64,000 nt of DNA from Phoebastria nigripes (Eukaryota > Chordata > Aves > Procellariiformes > Diomedeidae), in the NCBI GenBank assembly GCA_035582835.1, contig JAYKAV010003127.1, positions 184,882 through 248,881 of the forward strand, given 5' to 3'. This document shows, piece by piece, positions 62,601 to 64,000 of the stretch. The position numbers and the translations under genes were made by a program. The first letter of the stretch is position 1. Every line of letters starts with the position of its first letter. Under the pieces are notes generated by a model. The model saw nothing but the letters and a program-made list of their open reading frames with translations, had not been told where the DNA came from and ran no database searches.

Positions 62601-64000
62601 GACATTTAATACTCTCATTGGGAGATCCTCACATGTAAACTGTCCCTTTCCACTGCCAAGTGCCAGTGATAACCTCTGGTGGTGGTCTGGACTACTCGCA
62701 GACCCGAGATTTAGGGAGGAATGTGCCTACCGCCTGTTTTTCTGCCATCTTCAGGATGCACCGATCCTTTCAGAGCTGATGGGGACCAGCACCTGGGGGC
62801 AGGGGGAAATCCTGGCAAGTTTGGGAAACCACCACCCTTCCCATCCCCAAGCAACTCCTCTCCAAGAGATCCCGCAAGCACGCCTGGCCACGGCCACCTC
62901 CATGGGGGTTACCACAAAGCCTCCCCCAAGCTCTGTGCCCTTCTCCATGCCCGCAGAGTGTGCAGGCGCGACTCCTCCGCAGGCTGGACGGCTGCCTTCC
63001 TGCTCACACGTGGTCGGGCAGCGTACTTTTAAGAAACAGAGAACCAGGAATATTGTCAAGAAAAGTTAAGTGCCTTCCTGCCGGCAACGAAGGGCACTTC
63101 AAAAGATGCTGCTCCAGCTTCTTCTCAGTGCTGTCCTCCCCAAAGCTGCTAAACTACCTTTGCTTTAAAATTTAAGAGGTAGGATTAAAGCAAAAAAGTG
63201 TTGCAGGAGGAAGAGCCTCCAGTCCCTGTAATAAATAAAAGTTAAATAACAAAAAAACCTCCGAACAACTGAAAAAGCATAACCAAGCAGGCATACGGAG
63301 ACACGCAACCCTGCAGATGCAAACCCTGCAGTGACACTTTGCAACGAACCCTTTTCACGCCGACTGGTAGACTGCCTCCTTACCGAAGTAATCAGCCTTC
63401 GGTCGAGCATCCATCTCCTGCTCCAGGCGCTGGGTCAGTGCCTCCAGCTTCAGCTCAGCCGCCGACGGCCCTTGCTCTGGCTGCGGAAGGAGGGTCTGGC
63501 AGGGCAGCTTCACCTTTGCTGCACTGGAGCCCTCCGGGTGCCTGGCGTCCGACCGCGGGCCACTCACACCGTCCGGGAAAGGTGGCTGGGGAGCATCCGG
63601 AGCCATCGGCCCATGTGAGGTGAGGCGTGAGGAGCCCAGCTCAGGGCTCGCGCCACTGCCATTGGGCCGGTGGTTTTGACCGTGGGCCACAAAGTGGCCA
63701 GCTGGGCCAGGGTAGGCAGTGGCGTGCTGGTAGTCCACACTCGGGGCGGTGGGCACGGAGCTGGGGGGGAAGGACAGCGGGACGCCCTGGTACCACAGCT
63801 GGCTGCCGTCCCCTCCGGCCCTGGGACCGCAGGCGTCAGCAGGGCCCGAAAACCCCTGGGTGGGCTGCACTGAGGGGGCTGAGAAGGAGGAGGACCTCTG
63901 CTGTGGCAGGGCCCCCGGCATTCCCTCCTCCGTCCCCGCTGCGGGTGCTGGGGGGGTCCGGGCGTGCGAGAAGGAGGAGGACCTCTGCCCAGCTGGCATT
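35522..64000 (-). CDS. LIMD1: LIMD1 LIM-domain scaffold protein, C-terminal 412 residues, 5' end outside window
   Basis: Eight minus-strand exons join in frame (413 codons including TAG) into the C-terminal part of an Ajuba/Zyxin-family protein. The first 205 codons seen are a Pro/Ser/Ala-rich pre-LIM region. Three LIM domains follow with all zinc ligands intact (numbering from the ATG at 63999): LIM1 C208, C211, H230, C233, C236, C239, C257, D260; LIM2 C273, C276, H293, C296, C299, C302, C321, D324; LIM3 C333, C336, H360, C363, C366, C369, C390, C393. LIMD1 is chosen over AJUBA and WTIP from [36 protein letters not shown] and the YQHHY end. Family knowledge: it moves between adhesions, P-bodies and nucleus and scaffolds LATS, PHD/VHL and Argonaute. 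The true start is expected upstream, since the family length is about 670 residues. Confidence 0.95.
35660..36635 (-). other. LIMD1 intron between last two coding exons
   Basis: Unique sequence; nothing recognised. Confidence 0.8.
36636..36704 (-). CDS. LIMD1: LIMD1 exon with middle of LIM3
   Basis: The exon has 69 nt and encodes [20 protein letters not shown] then HCE. It carries H360, C363 and C366. The acceptor is TTATAG and the donor GTAGGT. Confidence 0.94.
36705..37399 (-). other. LIMD1 intron 6
   Basis: Unique sequence; nothing recognised. Confidence 0.8.
37400..37451 (-). CDS. LIMD1: LIMD1 exon with start of LIM3
   Basis: The exon has 52 nt and encodes (K)[17 protein letters not shown], including the first Cys pair of LIM3. 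The acceptor is TTCCAG and the donor GTGAGA. Confidence 0.93.
37452..38571 (-). other. LIMD1 intron 5
   Basis: Unique sequence; nothing recognised. Confidence 0.8.
38572..38702 (-). CDS. LIMD1: LIMD1 exon with most of LIM2
   Basis: The exon has 131 nt and encodes [20 protein letters not shown] then [20 protein letters not shown] and DYH(K). The acceptor is TTGCAG and the donor GTAAGG. It is the stretch that best separates LIMD1 from AJUBA. Confidence 0.96.
38703..40166 (-). other. LIMD1 intron 4
   Basis: Unique sequence; nothing recognised. Confidence 0.8.
40167..40229 (-). CDS. LIMD1: LIMD1 exon, LIM1-LIM2 linker and LIM2 start
   Basis: The exon has 63 nt and encodes [20 protein letters not shown] then M. 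It carries the first Cys pair of LIM2. The acceptor is TTGCAG and the donor GTAAGT. Confidence 0.94.
40230..41476 (-). other. LIMD1 intron 3
   Basis: Unique sequence; nothing recognised. Confidence 0.8.
41477..41544 (-). CDS. LIMD1: LIMD1 exon with second half of LIM1
   Basis: The exon has 68 nt and encodes (S)[18 protein letters not shown] then EDFL, completing LIM1 with C257 and D260. The acceptor is CCTCAG and the donor GTAAGC. Confidence 0.95.
41545..52927 (-). other. LIMD1 intron 2 (11.4 kb)
   Basis: Mixed composition with an A9T9 palindrome at about 42141-42158, a G-run near 50382-50391 and a T-rich stretch near 50850-50915. Twelve single undetermined bases lie between 42160 and 50680. 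A 177-codon plus-strand frame (41599-42132) begins with GTG and has no protein features that I recognise. Confidence 0.8.
52928..53029 (-). CDS. LIMD1: LIMD1 exon with first half of LIM1
   Basis: The exon has 102 nt and encodes (G)[18 protein letters not shown] then [15 protein letters not shown]. It supplies the first zinc finger of LIM1 and the start of the second. The acceptor is TTCCAG(G) and the donor GTGAGT. It lies between the two largest introns. Confidence 0.95.
53030..63383 (-). other. LIMD1 intron 1 (10.4 kb)
   Basis: Contains the 130-base fold-back at 58065-58194 and an A-rich purine tract at about 55388-55430. No other gene or transposon recognised. Confidence 0.8.
58065..58194. 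repeat. Long near-perfect inverted repeat (fold-back) in LIMD1 intron 1
   Basis: Left arm 58065-58120 and right arm 58139-58194 are 56 bases each and are reverse complements except for two adjacent positions. The 18-base spacer pairs further (58123-58127 with 58133-58137) to leave a 5-base loop. The arms do not extend outward. As RNA it would form a hairpin of about 130 nt on either strand. Confidence 0.92.
63384..64000 (-). CDS. LIMD1: LIMD1 first coding exon, 3' part (pre-LIM region)
   Basis: The exon is cut by the window edge; 617 nt are visible. It ends in a conserved block, [20 protein letters not shown] then DYF and one base of Gly, before donor GTAAGG. The rest is rich in Pro, Ser and Ala. 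The ATG at 63999 is probably an internal Met, because the frame is open to the edge and the protein would be too short otherwise. A 21-nt exact repeat (63881-63901 and 63968-63988) encodes QRSSSFS twice. Confidence 0.92.

Noticed and set aside
63997..63999. ATG as the LIMD1 start codon
   Set aside because: The frame continues open to the window edge, and starting here would remove more than a third of the expected protein.

Overview
The window looks like nuclear DNA of a bird. It carries a CR1 LINE 3' end with the typical avian terminal octamer-like repeat, a second older CR1 fragment, compact introns, and two single-copy vertebrate genes whose LIM and Sac domains are recognisable exon by exon. 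Scattered single-base Ns suggest a draft assembly.

Two protein genes lie in tandem on the minus strand. LIMD1 (35522 to beyond 64000) is a LIM scaffold of the Ajuba/Zyxin family. Its first coding exon runs off the right edge; the remaining seven coding exons, the stop codon and all three LIM domains are present. SACM1L (27816 down to beyond 1) is the ER/Golgi phosphoinositide 4-phosphatase SAC1. Exons 1 to 13 are present; the later exons, with the catalytic CX5R loop and the C-terminal membrane anchor, lie past the left edge. All 19 complete introns have GT-AG ends and every exon join keeps the reading frame, so neither gene shows damage. The LIMD1-SACM1L order and orientation match my recollection of the human 3p21.31 locus.

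Layout: 1-27.8 kb, SACM1L exons and introns with CR1 fragments, A/C-rich tracts, a minisatellite and small palindromes. 27.3-28.4 kb, a CpG island with the SACM1L promoter (three inverted CCAAT boxes, GC boxes, an AP-1 site and a CRE-like site). 28328-28400, an intact tRNA-Arg(ACG) gene transcribed away from SACM1L. 28.4-35.5 kb, an intergenic stretch that probably includes the LIMD1 3' UTR. 35.5-64 kb, LIMD1 with two large introns of about 11.4 and 10.4 kb.

No new gene system was found. The most unusual structure is a near-perfect fold-back of 130 bases (56-bp arms, two mismatches) at 58065-58194 in LIMD1 intron 1. Also worth a look are the tRNA next to the SACM1L promoter, an alanine-rich SACM1L N-terminus, and a duplicated serine motif in LIMD1 exon 1.
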